Shown: positions 20,450 to 29,041, counted from the first letter of the stretch. The stretch is 53,641 nt of DNA from Rhodocyclaceae bacterium (GCA_013388985.1 JACAEF010000027.1:1-53641); one strand, 5' to 3'. Notes: generated from the letters alone by a model not told the origin. Translations and numbers: made by a program.

Positions 20450-21313
20450 TCACGGGCTGACCTGGACGGTCAGCCCGGTCGTCTCGCGGATCCGCGCGGC
20501 GAATGCTTCGAACCATTCGGCCGGCAAGGCCTTCAGCCGCGGAGCTTCCGGCTGCTGTGAGGGGCGCGCCAGGCCATAGAGATGCACCCCGGTCAACACC
20601 TCCCGCGCGCTGCCGAGCAAGGCGAGATAGCGCGCCAAGGCATTCTGCGGAGGGGGCTGGCCGTCGAGCGCGAAAAAGCAGCTTTGCACCCAGGTCGGGC
20701 AGAGCGATGCGCAGGTTTTCAGCCGCCCGAGCACGAGGTCGGGCTGTAGGGCGACACCATTGATCAAGCGGGTGGTTTCCGCGCCGACGCCGTCGATCTT
20801 GAACCAGACCTCGCCCTGACGTTGGCCGATCTGCCGGATACCGTCCTGCACGACCCGTCGGCCGAGCAGGCTGCCGTTGGTGATCAGCCGGAGCAGCGGC
20901 GGCTGCGGAGCGACGAACTCATCGAGCACCCGCGCGACGACACCGACGGCAGCGGGAAACTCGCGCGCGCTGGTCGGTTCGCCATTCCCCGAAAAGGCGA
21001 CATCGACCACCCGCCGGGCCTCTGGCGGCGCGTGCCGTTCCAGATAATCGCCATGGAACATCGCGGAGAGGAGCATACGCAGTTCCGTTTCCAGCCGACC
21101 GAGGTCGATCGGCGGTGGCCCGCCACGCTTCAGGTTCGGCACCTGGCAGTAGATGCAGCGCCAATTGCAGGCGTTGTTCGGGTTCAGGTTGATGCCGACC
21201 GACACGCCGCGCGCGCGCCGGGAAACCACCGCATAGACATAGGTCATGCCGCTGCTGTCGCGATCGTGATCTGCGATGGAGAGCCGGCGTGAAGGGAAAG
21301 TCATCGCACGCAT
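20450..21313 (-). CDS. Radical SAM protein of unknown substrate
   Basis: The 287-residue protein has the radical SAM cluster motif C-x3-C-x2-C in NNACNWRCIYCQVPNL and a SAM-binding GNGEPTSA. Later motifs are RLITNGSLL and WFKIDGVGAETTRLING. It resembles COG0731-like Fe-S oxidoreductases more than QueE: it is longer and has a different cluster loop. It is divergently arranged with queD, so a link to queuosine or pterin chemistry is possible but unproven. An ATG at 21304 is an alternative start. A hairpin lies within its last codons. Confidence 0.75.
   Translation of the reverse strand: MRAMTFPSRRLSIADHDRDSSGMTYVYAVVSRRARGVSVGINLNPNNACNWRCIYCQVPNLKRGGPPPIDLGRLETELRMLLSAMFHGDYLERHAPPEARRVVDVAFSGNGEPTSAREFPAAVGVVARVLDEFVAPQPPLLRLITNGSLLGRRVVQDGIRQIGQRQGEVWFKIDGVGAETTRLINGVALQPDLVLGRLKTCASLCPTWVQSCFFALDGQPPPQNALARYLALLGSAREVLTGVHLYGLARPSQQPEAPRLKALPAEWFEAFAARIRETTGLTVQVSP
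20454..20476. terminator. Hairpin between the convergent HTH and radical SAM genes
   Basis: GGGCTGACC-TGGAC-GGTCAGCCC is a perfect 9-bp stem just after the HTH gene and inside the last codons of the radical SAM gene. The T-tract is weak on both strands, so termination is uncertain. Confidence 0.4.
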
Positions 21314-21321
21314 GCCTGGAA

Positions 21322-21327
21322 TATAAT
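21322..21327 (+). promoter_or_regulatory. Candidate -10 box for queD
   Basis: A perfect TATAAT lies 27 bases before the queD ATG. No good -35 match is seen. Confidence 0.45.
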
Positions 21328-21354
21328 GCCCGGCCGCAGATTATCACGCCCCTC

Positions 21355-21810
21355 ATGAAAATCACCCGTCGCCTCGAATTCGACGCCGGACACCGCATTC
21401 CCGACCATGCCAGCCAGTGCCGTCATCTCCACGGCCATCGTTACGCACTGGAAATCACGCTCGCCGGCGAGGTGATCGAGGCCGCAGGGCAACCTCACGA
21501 TGGCATGGTGATGGATTTCGCCGAGGTCAAGGCGATCGCCCGGCGTCTCGTCGTCGATCAGTGGGACCACGCCTTTCTCGTCCATGCCGGCGATAAACCG
21601 ATCGTGGATTTTCTCTCTTCCCTCCCGGGTCACAAGACGGTGATCCTCGATCGGGTGCCGACGGCGGAAAATCTCGCCCGCATCGCCTTCGAACGGCTCG
21701 CCCCTGCCTACCGAGACATCTACGGGAATCATCTGCGTCTCGAACGCGTACGCATCTTCGAAACCCCGAACTGCTGGGCCGATTGCTGCGCTGACGATGT
21801 GACGACTTGA
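21355..21810 (+). CDS. queD: 6-carboxy-5,6,7,8-tetrahydropterin synthase
   Basis: QueD (151 residues) makes 6-carboxytetrahydropterin from dihydroneopterin triphosphate in the route to queuosine. The zinc-binding histidines are in FDAGHRI and HLHGHRY, and the catalytic cysteine precedes them in ASQCRHLHGH. DQWDHAFLV, PTAENLARIAFERL and the glutamate in RIFETPNCWADC complete the family pattern. I chose the ATG at 21355 because the family starts just before the RLEFDAGHR segment; an ATG 22 codons upstream would cross the -10 box. Its stop codon is overlapped by the ssrA promoter. Confidence 0.93.
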   Translation: MKITRRLEFDAGHRIPDHASQCRHLHGHRYALEITLAGEVIEAAGQPHDGMVMDFAEVKAIARRLVVDQWDHAFLVHAGDKPIVDFLSSLPGHKTVILDRVPTAENLARIAFERLAPAYRDIYGNHLRLERVRIFETPNCWADCCADDVTT

Positions 21811-21835
21811 AATTCCCCGCTGCCAGCCCCATAAT
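21807..21835 (+). promoter_or_regulatory. Promoter of the tmRNA gene
   Basis: TTGAAA (21807-21812), exactly 17 bp, and CATAAT (21830-21835). The predicted start is near 21842. The -35 box overlaps the queD stop codon. Confidence 0.7.
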
Positions 21836-21841
21836 GGCGAC

Positions 21842-22105
21842 ATGGTTGTAATTCCGGCGATCCGGAGACGTTCTGGACAGGGGTTCGATTCCCCTCACCT
21901 CCACCCAAGGGCACACGCCGAGCCTTGAAGCGACGATACCCTTGGGTGGGGGTGCACTGGCTTCGACAGGGCGGACGAAGGAAAGCAGGCAACCCGAAAG
22001 GCGACGAACGTAATTCGCGCAAACCCACAAACGCCAACGATGAGCGTTTCGCACTGGCCGCCTAAGGCCAATGCCGAGGCCGCTTGAGCCTTGTCACCCA
22101 AGAAA
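21842..22105 (+). ncRNA. ssrA: Transfer-messenger RNA, circularly permuted two-piece form
   Basis: tmRNA rescues stalled ribosomes and tags the product for degradation. Here the tRNA-like 3' half comes first: T arm AGGGG-TTCGATT-CCCCT (21879-21895) then CACCTCC (21896-21902). The 5' half comes second, starting GGGGGTGCACTGGCTTCGACA at 21948; CACCTCC and GGGGGTG form the 7-bp acceptor stem with one G-U pair. The intervening segment is closed by CCACCCAAGGG/CCCTTGGGTGG. The tag frame at 22033-22065 reads ANDERFALAA then TAA. After discriminator A21903 the genome has CC then C, not a complete CCA. Outer ends are estimates. Confidence 0.93.
22033..22065 (+). other. tmRNA tag reading frame (ANDERFALAA)
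   Basis: GCC AAC GAT GAG CGT TTC GCA CTG GCC GCC TAA encodes the ten-residue proteolysis tag, ending in the ALAA degron recognised by ClpXP. Confidence 0.95.
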
Positions 22106-22110
22106 AGCCG

Positions 22111-22138
22111 GCGGGCGCTTTCAGCGCCCGTCGTCATT
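22111..22138 (+). terminator. Terminator of the tmRNA gene
   Basis: CGGGCGCT-TTC-AGCGCCCG (22112-22130) is a perfect 8-bp stem preceded by AAAA and followed by a moderately T-rich tail. Confidence 0.7.
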
Positions 22139-22214
22139 TATTGCTTCCACAGTTTCTCTTGCGGTTGAACCGCTGGTAGCATTTGCTGCGTTGCAACAGC
22201 CACAGGGCACTGCC

Positions 22215-22430
22215 ATGAACATGAACCGGGTGGGTAAATTCGAAACCCTGAAGATCATGAACGAGTTCGACCGCGCGTTGATCGAGAAGTACGGCATCAA
22301 CATGACCGACGCGCACATCACCCGCTACGAGGCACTGACCGCCTACGAAAAGACCGGCAGCGTCAGCCAGGCGGTCGAACTGCTCGCCGGACAACGCGGT
22401 TTCAAACCGCTTGGCGAATCGACGGACTGA
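22215..22430 (+). CDS. Small protein of unknown function (71 aa)
   Basis: I do not recognise this protein. It reads MNMNRVGKFETLKIMNEFDR and continues with a predicted helical segment (YEALTAYEKTGSVSQAVELLAGQ). It has no Cys and no membrane segment. The frame continues upstream into the tmRNA region, but ATG 22215 or ATG 22221 is the likely start, since upstream codons fall within ssrA and its terminator. Codon use looks normal for the window. It is isolated between ssrA and the structured element at 22451. Confidence 0.6.
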   Translation: MNMNRVGKFETLKIMNEFDRALIEKYGINMTDAHITRYEALTAYEKTGSVSQAVELLAGQRGFKPLGESTD

Positions 22431-22450
22431 TTCCTGGCGCGGCAGGTCTG

Positions 22451-22533
22451 GGCTTGGAACGCCTTACGTGCCGACCGCCACCTTTGGCGTTCCATCGGCT
22501 GTAGGTGGCCCGAGGTCGGCGATGCGGCGTTAG
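22451..22533 (-). repeat. Structured ~85-nt element, copy A
   Basis: The minus strand forms nested stems: AACGCC (22531-22526) with GGCGTT (22463-22458), GCCGACC (22520-22514) with GGTCGGC (22476-22470), and GCCACC (22509-22504) with GGTGGC (22482-22477). It is clearly related to copy B at 44879. It starts over the TAA stop codon of the small gene just upstream on the same strand. I do not recognise the element. Confidence 0.75.
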
Positions 22534-22745
22534 TGCAGACCGGCCGCCGCCAGCATCTTCGCCGCCCGTTTGCGCCGCGCTTCTTCCGGTGTCAGCCCCA
22601 CCAGCGATTCCGGGGGCAGAGGCACGTCCCAGTGCTGCTGAAAGAGATCGATGGCCTCGCCATTGTCCAGATGGGCGCGATAGATCTTTTCCTGATATTC
22701 GGGCGCGCCCGGCAGGGCGACGAGTTCGACGGATTGGATGATCAT
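22530..22745 (-). CDS. Small protein of unknown function (71 aa)
   Basis: I do not recognise this protein. From the ATG at 22745 it reads MIIQSVELVALPGAPEYQEK, then a charged helical C-terminus (PEEARRKRAAKMLAAAGLH). A longer form from 22772 is possible. It has no Cys or membrane segment. Its stop codon is the first part of structured element copy A, so the element may act as its 3' untranslated region. Confidence 0.55.
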   Translation of the reverse strand: MIIQSVELVALPGAPEYQEKIYRAHLDNGEAIDLFQQHWDVPLPPESLVGLTPEEARRKRAAKMLAAAGLH

Positions 22746-22848
22746 GATGGAAGCCTCGGTGCGACGGAACAAGCGGTTCGCGACGTATCCTGCGCTCCCC
22801 GTCCGGGCGATTCAAGCGGAAGAAAACGGACAAAATCACCGCTGCTCG

Positions 22849-22873
22849 AAAGTCGGCGCTGGCGGGACGGCAC
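22849..22873 (+). repeat. 25-bp dispersed repeat, copy 8 (intergenic, exact core)
   Basis: Exact core GTCGGCGCTGGCGGGACGGC at 22852-22871, flanked by AAA and AC. It lies in the 251-bp gap between the small gene and acs. Confidence 0.95.
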
Positions 22874-22883
22874 CGAATAGCCG

Positions 22884-22913
22884 AAAAGAACGCGGCCGCG
22901 TGTGGCGGCCGCG
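22884..22913 (-). terminator. Terminator downstream of acs
   Basis: CGCGGCCGC-GTGTG-GCGGCCGCG (22891-22913) is a perfect 9-bp stem. Read on the minus strand it is followed by TTCTTTTC, as expected for termination of acs. Confidence 0.7.
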
Positions 22914-22939
22914 GTCGATGTCCTCCTCCGGTTCGCATC

Positions 22940-22974
22940 CTCCGGCCCGAAGCTCTGTTTGAGATGGGCCGGAG
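22940..22974. other. Second inverted repeat in the acs 3' region
   Basis: CTCCGGCCC (22940-22948) and GGGCCGGAG (22966-22974) form a 9-bp stem with a 17-base loop, 22 bases after the acs stop. It may stabilise the mRNA 3' end. Confidence 0.4.
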
Positions 22975-22996
22975 TCACGGGAGATGTCGGGCTAGG

Positions 22997-24979
22997 TCAG
23001 CTCGCCTGCTTGAGCTGCTCCAGGATGGCGGGGTTTTCGAGTGTGGAGACATCCTGGGCCACCTCCTCACCCTTGGCCAGCGAGCGCAGCAGACGGCGCA
23101 TGATCTTGCCGGAACGCGTCTTCGGCAGGTTGTCGCCGAAACGGATGTCCTTCGGCTTGGCGATCGGGCCGATTTCCTTGCCGACCCAGTTCCTGAGCTC
23201 GTTGGCGATCTTCTTCGCTTCCTCGCCACTGGGCCGCGGCCCCTTGAGCACCACGAAGGCGCAGATCGCCTCGCCGGTCAGCTCGTCCGGCCGGCCGACT
23301 ACCGCCGCCTCGGCGACTAGCGGATTGGCGACCAGCGCCGATTCGATCTCCATCGTGCCCATGCGGTGGCCGGAGACGTTCAGCACGTCGTCGATGCGGC
23401 CCATGATGGTGAAGTAACCGGTCTTCGCGTCACGCACCGCACCGTCACCGGCGAGATAGAGCTTGCCGCCGAAGTCGGCGGGATAGTAGGATTTCTTGAA
23501 GCGCTCGGGATCGCCCCAGATGGTGCGGATCATCGACGGCCAGGGCTTCTTGATCACCAGGAAACCGCCCTGCCCCCACGGCACCTCATGCCCCGTCTCA
23601 TCGACGATCGCCGCCTGGATGCCCGGGAAGGGCAAGGTGCAGGAACCCGGGACGAGCGGCGTGACGCCCGGCAGCGGGGTGATCATGTGGCCGCCGGTCT
23701 CGGTCTGCCAGAAAGTATCGACGACCGGGCAGCGTCCGCCACCGACGTTTTCGTAATACCACATCCAGGCTTCCGGGTTGATCGGTTCGCCGACCGTGCC
23801 GAGGATGCGCAGGGACTTGAGGTTGTAGTTCTTCGGGTGGGTCGCCGGATTGGTTTCCGAAGCCTTGATCAGGGAACGGATCGCCGTCGGCGCGGTGTAG
23901 AAAATGCTCACCTTGTGATCCTGGATCATGCGCCAGAAGCGTCCGGCATCCGGATAGGTAGGCACGGATTCGAAGACGATCTCGGTTGCGCCACAGGCCA
24001 GCGGGCCGTAGGTGATGTAGGTGTGGCCGGTCACCCAGCCGATGTCGGCGGTACACCAGAAGATGTCGTCCTTCTTGAGGTCGAAGGTCCATTTCGTCGT
24101 CAGGATCGCATGCAGCAGATAACCGCCCGAGCTGTGCTGGACACCTTTCGGCTTGCCGGTCGAGCCGGAGGTATAGAGCAGGAACAGCGGGTGCTCGGCC
24201 TCGACCCATTCCGGTTCGCAGGTATCGGGCTGGTTGGCGACGACGTCGTGATACCAGACGTCGCGGCCAGGCTGCATGTTGCAATTGCCGCTGCCCCGCT
24301 TGATGACGAACACGGTCTTGACCTGATGATCCTTGGCCATCGACAGCGCTTCGTCGACGGCCGGCTTCAGGGGCAGCGCCTTGCCGCCGCGATGCTGTTC
24401 GTCCATCGTAATCACGGCGCAGGCGCCCGCATCGAGGATGCGCTCTTCCAGCGACTTGGCGGAAAAGCCGCCGAACACGACGGAGTGGATCGCGCCGATG
24501 CGGGCGCAGGCCTGCATCGCAGCCACCCCCTCGATCGACATCGCGACATAGATCAGGACGCGGTCGCCCTTCTTGATGCCCGCGGCGCGCAGCGCATTGG
24601 CGAACTTGTTGACGCGGGACAGCAGTTCCTTGTAGGTGACCTTGGTGACGGCGCCATCATCCGCTTCGAAGATCAGCGCGACCTTGTCGCCCAGGCCCGC
24701 TTCGACGTTTTTGTCGAGGCAGTTCCACGACACGTTCAGCTTGCCATCGGCGAACCATTTGTAGAAAGGCGCGTTCGATTCGTCGAGCACCTGGGTAAAC
24801 GGCTGTTTCCAGACCACGTGCTCGCGGGCCAGGCGGGCCCAGTAACCTGCATAGTCCTGCTCGGCCTCCTTGCACAGGGCTTCATAGGCTGCCATGCCGG
24901 AAATGGTGGCATTCTTGACGACCTCTTCGGAGGGTGGAAAGACTCGGCTTTCCTGCATGACCGATTCGATGGCGCTCAT
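22997..24979 (-). CDS. acs: Acetyl-coenzyme A synthetase
   Basis: Acs (660 residues) activates acetate to acetyl-CoA through acetyl-AMP. ANL-family motifs are in order: [60 protein letters not shown], and the C-terminal [13 protein letters not shown] and [15 protein letters not shown], whose lysine is the usual acetylation target. Length is typical. GAGGAG lies 8 bases before the ATG. It is divergent from the UPF0114 gene across a 233-bp gap and is followed by a hairpin terminator. Confidence 0.97.
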   Translation of the reverse strand: MSAIESVMQESRVFPPSEEVVKNATISGMAAYEALCKEAEQDYAGYWARLAREHVVWKQPFTQVLDESNAPFYKWFADGKLNVSWNCLDKNVEAGLGDKVALIFEADDGAVTKVTYKELLSRVNKFANALRAAGIKKGDRVLIYVAMSIEGVAAMQACARIGAIHSVVFGGFSAKSLEERILDAGACAVITMDEQHRGGKALPLKPAVDEALSMAKDHQVKTVFVIKRGSGNCNMQPGRDVWYHDVVANQPDTCEPEWVEAEHPLFLLYTSGSTGKPKGVQHSSGGYLLHAILTTKWTFDLKKDDIFWCTADIGWVTGHTYITYGPLACGATEIVFESVPTYPDAGRFWRMIQDHKVSIFYTAPTAIRSLIKASETNPATHPKNYNLKSLRILGTVGEPINPEAWMWYYENVGGGRCPVVDTFWQTETGGHMITPLPGVTPLVPGSCTLPFPGIQAAIVDETGHEVPWGQGGFLVIKKPWPSMIRTIWGDPERFKKSYYPADFGGKLYLAGDGAVRDAKTGYFTIMGRIDDVLNVSGHRMGTMEIESALVANPLVAEAAVVGRPDELTGEAICAFVVLKGPRPSGEEAKKIANELRNWVGKEIGPIAKPKDIRFGDNLPKTRSGKIMRRLLRSLAKGEEVAQDVSTLENPAILEQLKQAS

Positions 24980-25212
24980 TGGGACCTTCTCCTCTCACAA
25001 TGACACAGTAGCAACATGAAAACAACCCTCAAAGGCAGTGAAAGCCAGATTGCCCATCGGGCTCGACAAAGCCGATCCGGCAACCGATTCTATTCGAACA
25101 TTTAAATCGGCGAAGCTTACAGGGCTCTTACGCAGCCGCATGGAAGCCGGCCCGGCCTTGTCGGGCGTGTAGAATTTCCTTTTCTGCTGTCGATGCTCGT
25201 TGGGTGAATCCG
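24980..25212. other. Divergent intergenic region, acs / UPF0114 gene
   Basis: This 233-bp region must carry promoters for both genes. It includes a locally AT-rich ATTCGAACATTTAAATCG stretch near 25090-25107, but I found no clear paired -35/-10 boxes or operator. Confidence 0.5.
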
Positions 25213-25740
25213 ATGAAAAAAGCCGTTCAAGCCATGGAACAATTCATCTTCTGGAGCCGCTGGCTGCAGGCGCCGCTCTACCTCGGCCTGATTGCCGCCC
25301 AGGGTGTCTATGTCTATCAGTTCATGCATGAACTGGCCCATCTCGTCAGCAAGGCGGGCGAACTGGGTGAAACCGAGGTGATGCTGATCGTACTCGGGTT
25401 GATCGATGTCGTGATGATCGCCAACCTCTTGATCATGGTCATCATCGGCGGCTACGAAACCTTCGTCTCGCGTCTCGATGCGATCGAAGGACACCCCGAC
25501 CAGCCCGAATGGCTTTCCCACGTCAATGCCGGGGTGCTCAAGGTCAAGCTGGCGGTGGCATTGATCAGCATTTCCTCGATCCACCTGCTGCGCACCTTCA
25601 TCAACGCGTCACAGATCACCGATCGCGTCGTGGTGATCCAAATCGCCATCCATCTCGCCTTCCTCGTTTCCGCGATCGCCATCGCCTGGACCGACAAGAT
25701 CATGATGCAGACCCTGTGCATCGAACACGACAAACACTGA
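25213..25740 (+). CDS. UPF0114 family integral membrane protein (YqhA-like)
   Basis: The 175-residue protein has the UPF0114 (TIGR00645) pattern: an N-terminal FIFWSRWLQAPLYLGLIAAQGVYV helix, a central VMLIVLGLIDVVMIANLLIMVIIGGYETFVSR segment, and a C-terminal HLAFLVSAIAIAWTDKIM. About four membrane helices are visible. The function of the family is unknown. ATG 25213 is preferred over GTG 25204. It lies 22 bp upstream of the fumarase gene, so the two are likely co-transcribed. Confidence 0.87.
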   Translation: MKKAVQAMEQFIFWSRWLQAPLYLGLIAAQGVYVYQFMHELAHLVSKAGELGETEVMLIVLGLIDVVMIANLLIMVIIGGYETFVSRLDAIEGHPDQPEWLSHVNAGVLKVKLAVALISISSIHLLRTFINASQITDRVVVIQIAIHLAFLVSAIAIAWTDKIMMQTLCIEHDKH

Positions 25741-25762
25741 ACGAAACCGAAGCGAGCCCACC

Positions 25763-27286
25763 ATGTCACAGCCGATCCGCCAGGAAGATTTCATCCAGTC
25801 GATCTTCGACGCCTTCCAGTTCATCAGCTACTACCATCCGCTCGATTTCATCCAGGCGCTCGGCCGCGCCTACCAGCGCGAGGAGAGTCCGGCGGCCCGG
25901 GATGCGATCGCCCAGATCCTCACCAACAGCCGCATGTGCGCCGAAGGCAAGCGGCCGATCTGCCAGGACACCGGCATCGCCGTGGTGTTCCTCAAGATCG
26001 GCATGAACGTCCGCTGGGATGCGCGGATATCGCTCCAGGAAATGGTCGATGAAGGCGTGCGCCGCGCCTATCTGCATCCGGACAACAAGCTGCGGGCCTC
26101 GGTGCTGCTCGACCCGGCAGGCAAGCGCATCAACAGCCGCGACAACACTCCCGCCGTAGTCCATGTCGAGATCGTGCCGGGCGACACCGTCGAGGTGATC
26201 TGCGCCGCGAAAGGGGGCGGTTCGGAAAACAAGGCGAAGTTCGTGATGCTCAACCCTTCCGACTCGATCGTCGACTGGGTGCTGAAGACCGTGCCGACGA
26301 TGGGCGCCGGCTGGTGCCCGCCGGGCATCCTCGGAATCGGCATCGGCGGCACGCCGGAAAAGGCGATGCTGCTCGCCAAGGAAGCGCTGATGGCGCCGAT
26401 CGACATCGACGAGCTGAAAGCACGCGGCGCGCACAACCGCATTGAGGAATTGCGGCTCGAACTCTACGACAAGGTCAACGCGCTGGGCATCGGCGCGCAG
26501 GGCCTGGGAGGACTCACCACCGTGCTCGACGTGAAGATCCTCGACTACCCGACGCACGCGGCCAGCTTGCCGGTGGCGATGATCCCGAACTGCGCCGCGA
26601 CGCGCCATGTCCATTTCACGCTCGACGGCACAGGTCCCGCCAAGCTCGAACCGCCACGCCTCGGCGACTGGCCGCAAGTCGCCTGGCAGCCGGATACCGA
26701 AAGATCGCTGCGCGTGAATCTCGATACGCTCACGCCTGCCGAGGTCGCCTCCTGGAAGCCGGGCCAGACCCTGCTCTTGAACGGCAGGATGCTCACCGGC
26801 CGCGATGCCGCGCACAAGCGCATCGCCGATCTCTTGGCCCGCGGCGAGAAGCTGCCGGTCGATTTCACGAACCGCGTCATCTACTATGTCGGCCCGGTCG
26901 ATCCGGTGCGGGACGAGGTCGTCGGCCCGGCGGGACCCACGACCGCGACGCGCATGGACAAATTCACCGAAATGATGCTGGCGCAGACGGGGCTGATCGC
27001 GATGGTCGGCAAGGCCGAGCGGGGACCGGCGGCGATCGAGGCGATCAAGAAGCACAAGTCGGCCTATCTGATGGCCGTCGGCGGCGCCGCCTACCTCGTC
27101 TCGAAGGCGATCAAGGCCGCGCGCGTGGTCGCCTTCCCGGATCTCGGCATGGAGGCGATCTACGAATTCGAGGTCAAGGACATGCCGGTCACCGTGGCGG
27201 TCGACTCGACCGGCGCCTCGGTGCATGAGACCGGGCCGAGCGAGTGGCGCATGAAGATCGGCAAGATTCCCGTCGTCAAGGCTTGA
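25763..27286 (+). CDS. fumA: Fumarate hydratase, class I (Fe-S type)
   Basis: The 507-residue protein is a class I, oxygen-sensitive fumarase of the single-chain type. The N-terminal alpha-like half includes ICQDTGIAVVFLKIG and PTMGAGWCPPGILGIGIGG; MIPNCAATRHVHFTLDG supplies a third cysteine, so three cysteines can bind the 4Fe-4S cluster. The C-terminal beta half includes YYVGPVDPVRDEVVGPAGPTTATRMDKF and GKAERG. It follows the UPF0114 gene by 22 bp. An exact dispersed repeat copy lies directly after its stop codon. FumB would be an equally valid name. Confidence 0.95.
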   Translation: MSQPIRQEDFIQSIFDAFQFISYYHPLDFIQALGRAYQREESPAARDAIAQILTNSRMCAEGKRPICQDTGIAVVFLKIGMNVRWDARISLQEMVDEGVRRAYLHPDNKLRASVLLDPAGKRINSRDNTPAVVHVEIVPGDTVEVICAAKGGGSENKAKFVMLNPSDSIVDWVLKTVPTMGAGWCPPGILGIGIGGTPEKAMLLAKEALMAPIDIDELKARGAHNRIEELRLELYDKVNALGIGAQGLGGLTTVLDVKILDYPTHAASLPVAMIPNCAATRHVHFTLDGTGPAKLEPPRLGDWPQVAWQPDTERSLRVNLDTLTPAEVASWKPGQTLLLNGRMLTGRDAAHKRIADLLARGEKLPVDFTNRVIYYVGPVDPVRDEVVGPAGPTTATRMDKFTEMMLAQTGLIAMVGKAERGPAAIEAIKKHKSAYLMAVGGAAYLVSKAIKAARVVAFPDLGMEAIYEFEVKDMPVTVAVDSTGASVHETGPSEWRMKIGKIPVVKA

Positions 27287-27288
27287 AC

Positions 27289-27313
27289 GTGCCGTCCCGC
27301 CAGCGCCGACTTT
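27289..27313 (-). repeat. 25-bp dispersed repeat, copy 9 (fumarase-murI gap, exact core)
   Basis: Exact core in reverse orientation at 27291-27310. It starts two bases after the fumarase stop and ends 12 bases before the murI ATG, so it supplies most of the 39-bp gap. Confidence 0.95.
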
Positions 27314-27325
27314 CGATCGCGTGGA

Positions 27326-28105
27326 ATGATTGGCGTATTTGATTCCGGCTTCGGCGGATTGTCGGTGCTGGCCGCGATCGCCCGCCATCTGCCGCGGGCG
27401 GACCTGCTCTATTTCGCCGACACCGCCCATGTGCCCTACGGCGACAAGCCGGAAGGCTTCATCACCGGTCGCGTGCTGGCGATCGGCGAACATCTCGCCG
27501 CCCAGGGCTGCTCGCCGATCGTGGTCGCCTGCAACACCGCGACGACGACGGCGATTCAGGCCCTGCGCCATCATCTGCCGGGCATTCCGATCGTCGGCGT
27601 CGAGCCGGGCGTGAAGCCCGCGGCGCAATCGACGCACACGAAGCACATCGCCGTGTTGGCCACCGAGGCGACGGCGAGAAGCCGCCGCCTCGCCCAGTTG
27701 ATCGCCAGCCATGCCGCCGACGTGCGAGTCGACGTCGTTCCCTGCCCCGGCTGGGCAACCCACGTGGAAACCCTGCGTCCTTTCACCGGCGAATTCCGCG
27801 CCGAAGTGGCAGAAAAGATCGCCCCGCTCATCGCGGACGGCGTCGATCGGATCGTGCTCGGCTGCACCCACTATGCGTTTCTGACGCCGATCATCGAACC
27901 CGTGATCGCGGGATGCGCGGAACTCGTCGACGTCGCCGATGCCGTCGCACGTCAGGTCGTGCGCCTGGGCGGACAGATCCAAGGCCGGGCCGAGCTTCAC
28001 CTGCAGGCGACGGCGAAACCGCAACGCCTGCAGTTCGCGCTGCCGATGCTCGGCCTGACCACGCTGGCGGAACGCAGCGTGCCCGCGCAGCTGGTCAGCC
28101 TGTAG
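27326..28105 (+). CDS. murI: Glutamate racemase
   Basis: MurI (259 residues) makes D-glutamate for peptidoglycan. The two catalytic cysteines are in VACNTATT and LGCTHYAFL, and the N-terminal IGVFDSGFGGLSVL with the serine/aspartate is present, as is FADTAHVPYGDK. It starts 39 bp after the fumarase gene, partly across a repeat copy, and ends 9 bp from the convergent transporter gene. Another peptidoglycan racemase gene (alr) lies elsewhere in the window. Confidence 0.96.
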   Translation: MIGVFDSGFGGLSVLAAIARHLPRADLLYFADTAHVPYGDKPEGFITGRVLAIGEHLAAQGCSPIVVACNTATTTAIQALRHHLPGIPIVGVEPGVKPAAQSTHTKHIAVLATEATARSRRLAQLIASHAADVRVDVVPCPGWATHVETLRPFTGEFRAEVAEKIAPLIADGVDRIVLGCTHYAFLTPIIEPVIAGCAELVDVADAVARQVVRLGGQIQGRAELHLQATAKPQRLQFALPMLGLTTLAERSVPAQLVSL

Positions 28106-28114
28106 CGGACAAGG

Positions 28115-28996
28115 CTATTGCGCCTGATGGCGGGCGAGATAGACCACAGCAGCGAGAATGAACGCGCCGCCAAGCCATTGCATTGCGGTCACATCCTCGC
28201 CCAGCACCAGGAACGCCAGGCCGATGGTGACCAGCGGCTCCAGCGTCGACAGCGTCGAGGCATCCGCAGCGCCCAGCTTTTCTAAGCCCTTGAAGAAGCC
28301 GAGGATGGCCAGCAGCGTCGAGAAGACCGCGATCGCCAGCACCGCCGCCCAGCCCTTCGAGGAGTGCGGCAGGGCCAGGCCTTCAGCGGCCGCCGCGCCT
28401 CCATAGACGACCGCCGCAGCGAGCATCACGACCGTCGCCGCCGGCAGGGCGCCGACGCGCGGCATCACGCGCTCGCCGGCGAGAATGTAGAGCGAATAGA
28501 TCAGCGCCGCGCCGATGCCCAGCACGATGCCGAATGGCTGACTGGCAAGGTCGCCCCCCACGGTGAGCGCCGTGCCGGCGAGCGCCACCCCCACGGCCAG
28601 AGTCCGCGGGCCGCCGATCTTGCGCCGGTGAATCCAGGCGGAGAGCACCGTGACGATCGCCGGATAGAGATAGAGCAGCAGGCCGACCAGACCGGCGCTC
28701 GCGTATTTCAGCGCCGAGAAATAACAGAACGCCTGCCCGACATAACCGATCGCGCCCATCGCCATCACCCAGAGCAGATCGCGCCCACGCGGCCAGCGCA
28801 TGCCCTGCGCGACGCCCCATGCCGCCAGTAGCAGGCCGGCGATCGAAAAGCGCAGGAACAGCATCGTGCTCAGCGTGATGTCTTCTGCATAGGCGATCTT
28901 GGCGAAGATCGCCATCGCGCCGAAACCGGTGGCGGAGGCCACGATCCACGCCACCCCCTGCCAGCGTTCGGCGCGGCTTGTTGTTGTTTTGTTCAT
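28115..28996 (-). CDS. EamA-family (DMT superfamily) transporter
   Basis: The 293-residue protein shows about ten membrane helices in two EamA repeats, starting WIVASATGFGAMAIFAKIAY and with GYVGQAFCYFSALKYASAGLVGLLLYLYPAIVTVLSAW at the end of the first repeat. The second ends STLEPLVTIGLAFLVLGEDV and WLGGAFILAAVVY. These are drug/metabolite exporters or amino-acid effluxers; the substrate cannot be read from sequence. It converges with murI and is divergent from the ATPase gene. Confidence 0.88.
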   Translation of the reverse strand: MNKTTTSRAERWQGVAWIVASATGFGAMAIFAKIAYAEDITLSTMLFLRFSIAGLLLAAWGVAQGMRWPRGRDLLWVMAMGAIGYVGQAFCYFSALKYASAGLVGLLLYLYPAIVTVLSAWIHRRKIGGPRTLAVGVALAGTALTVGGDLASQPFGIVLGIGAALIYSLYILAGERVMPRVGALPAATVVMLAAAVVYGGAAAAEGLALPHSSKGWAAVLAIAVFSTLLAILGFFKGLEKLGAADASTLSTLEPLVTIGLAFLVLGEDVTAMQWLGGAFILAAVVYLARHQAQ

Positions 28997-29041
28997 AGGC
29001 CGCGCAGTTTATCCGCAACGAGCTGCGCGATAATGGCAGGC

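Noticed and set aside
20450-21313. Calling the radical SAM gene queE
   Set aside because: QueE is shorter and has a different cluster loop; only the neighbour queD supports it.
21527-22137. Minus-strand open frames across queD and ssrA
   Set aside because: They are antisense to a clear queD gene and the tmRNA, with no recognisable product.
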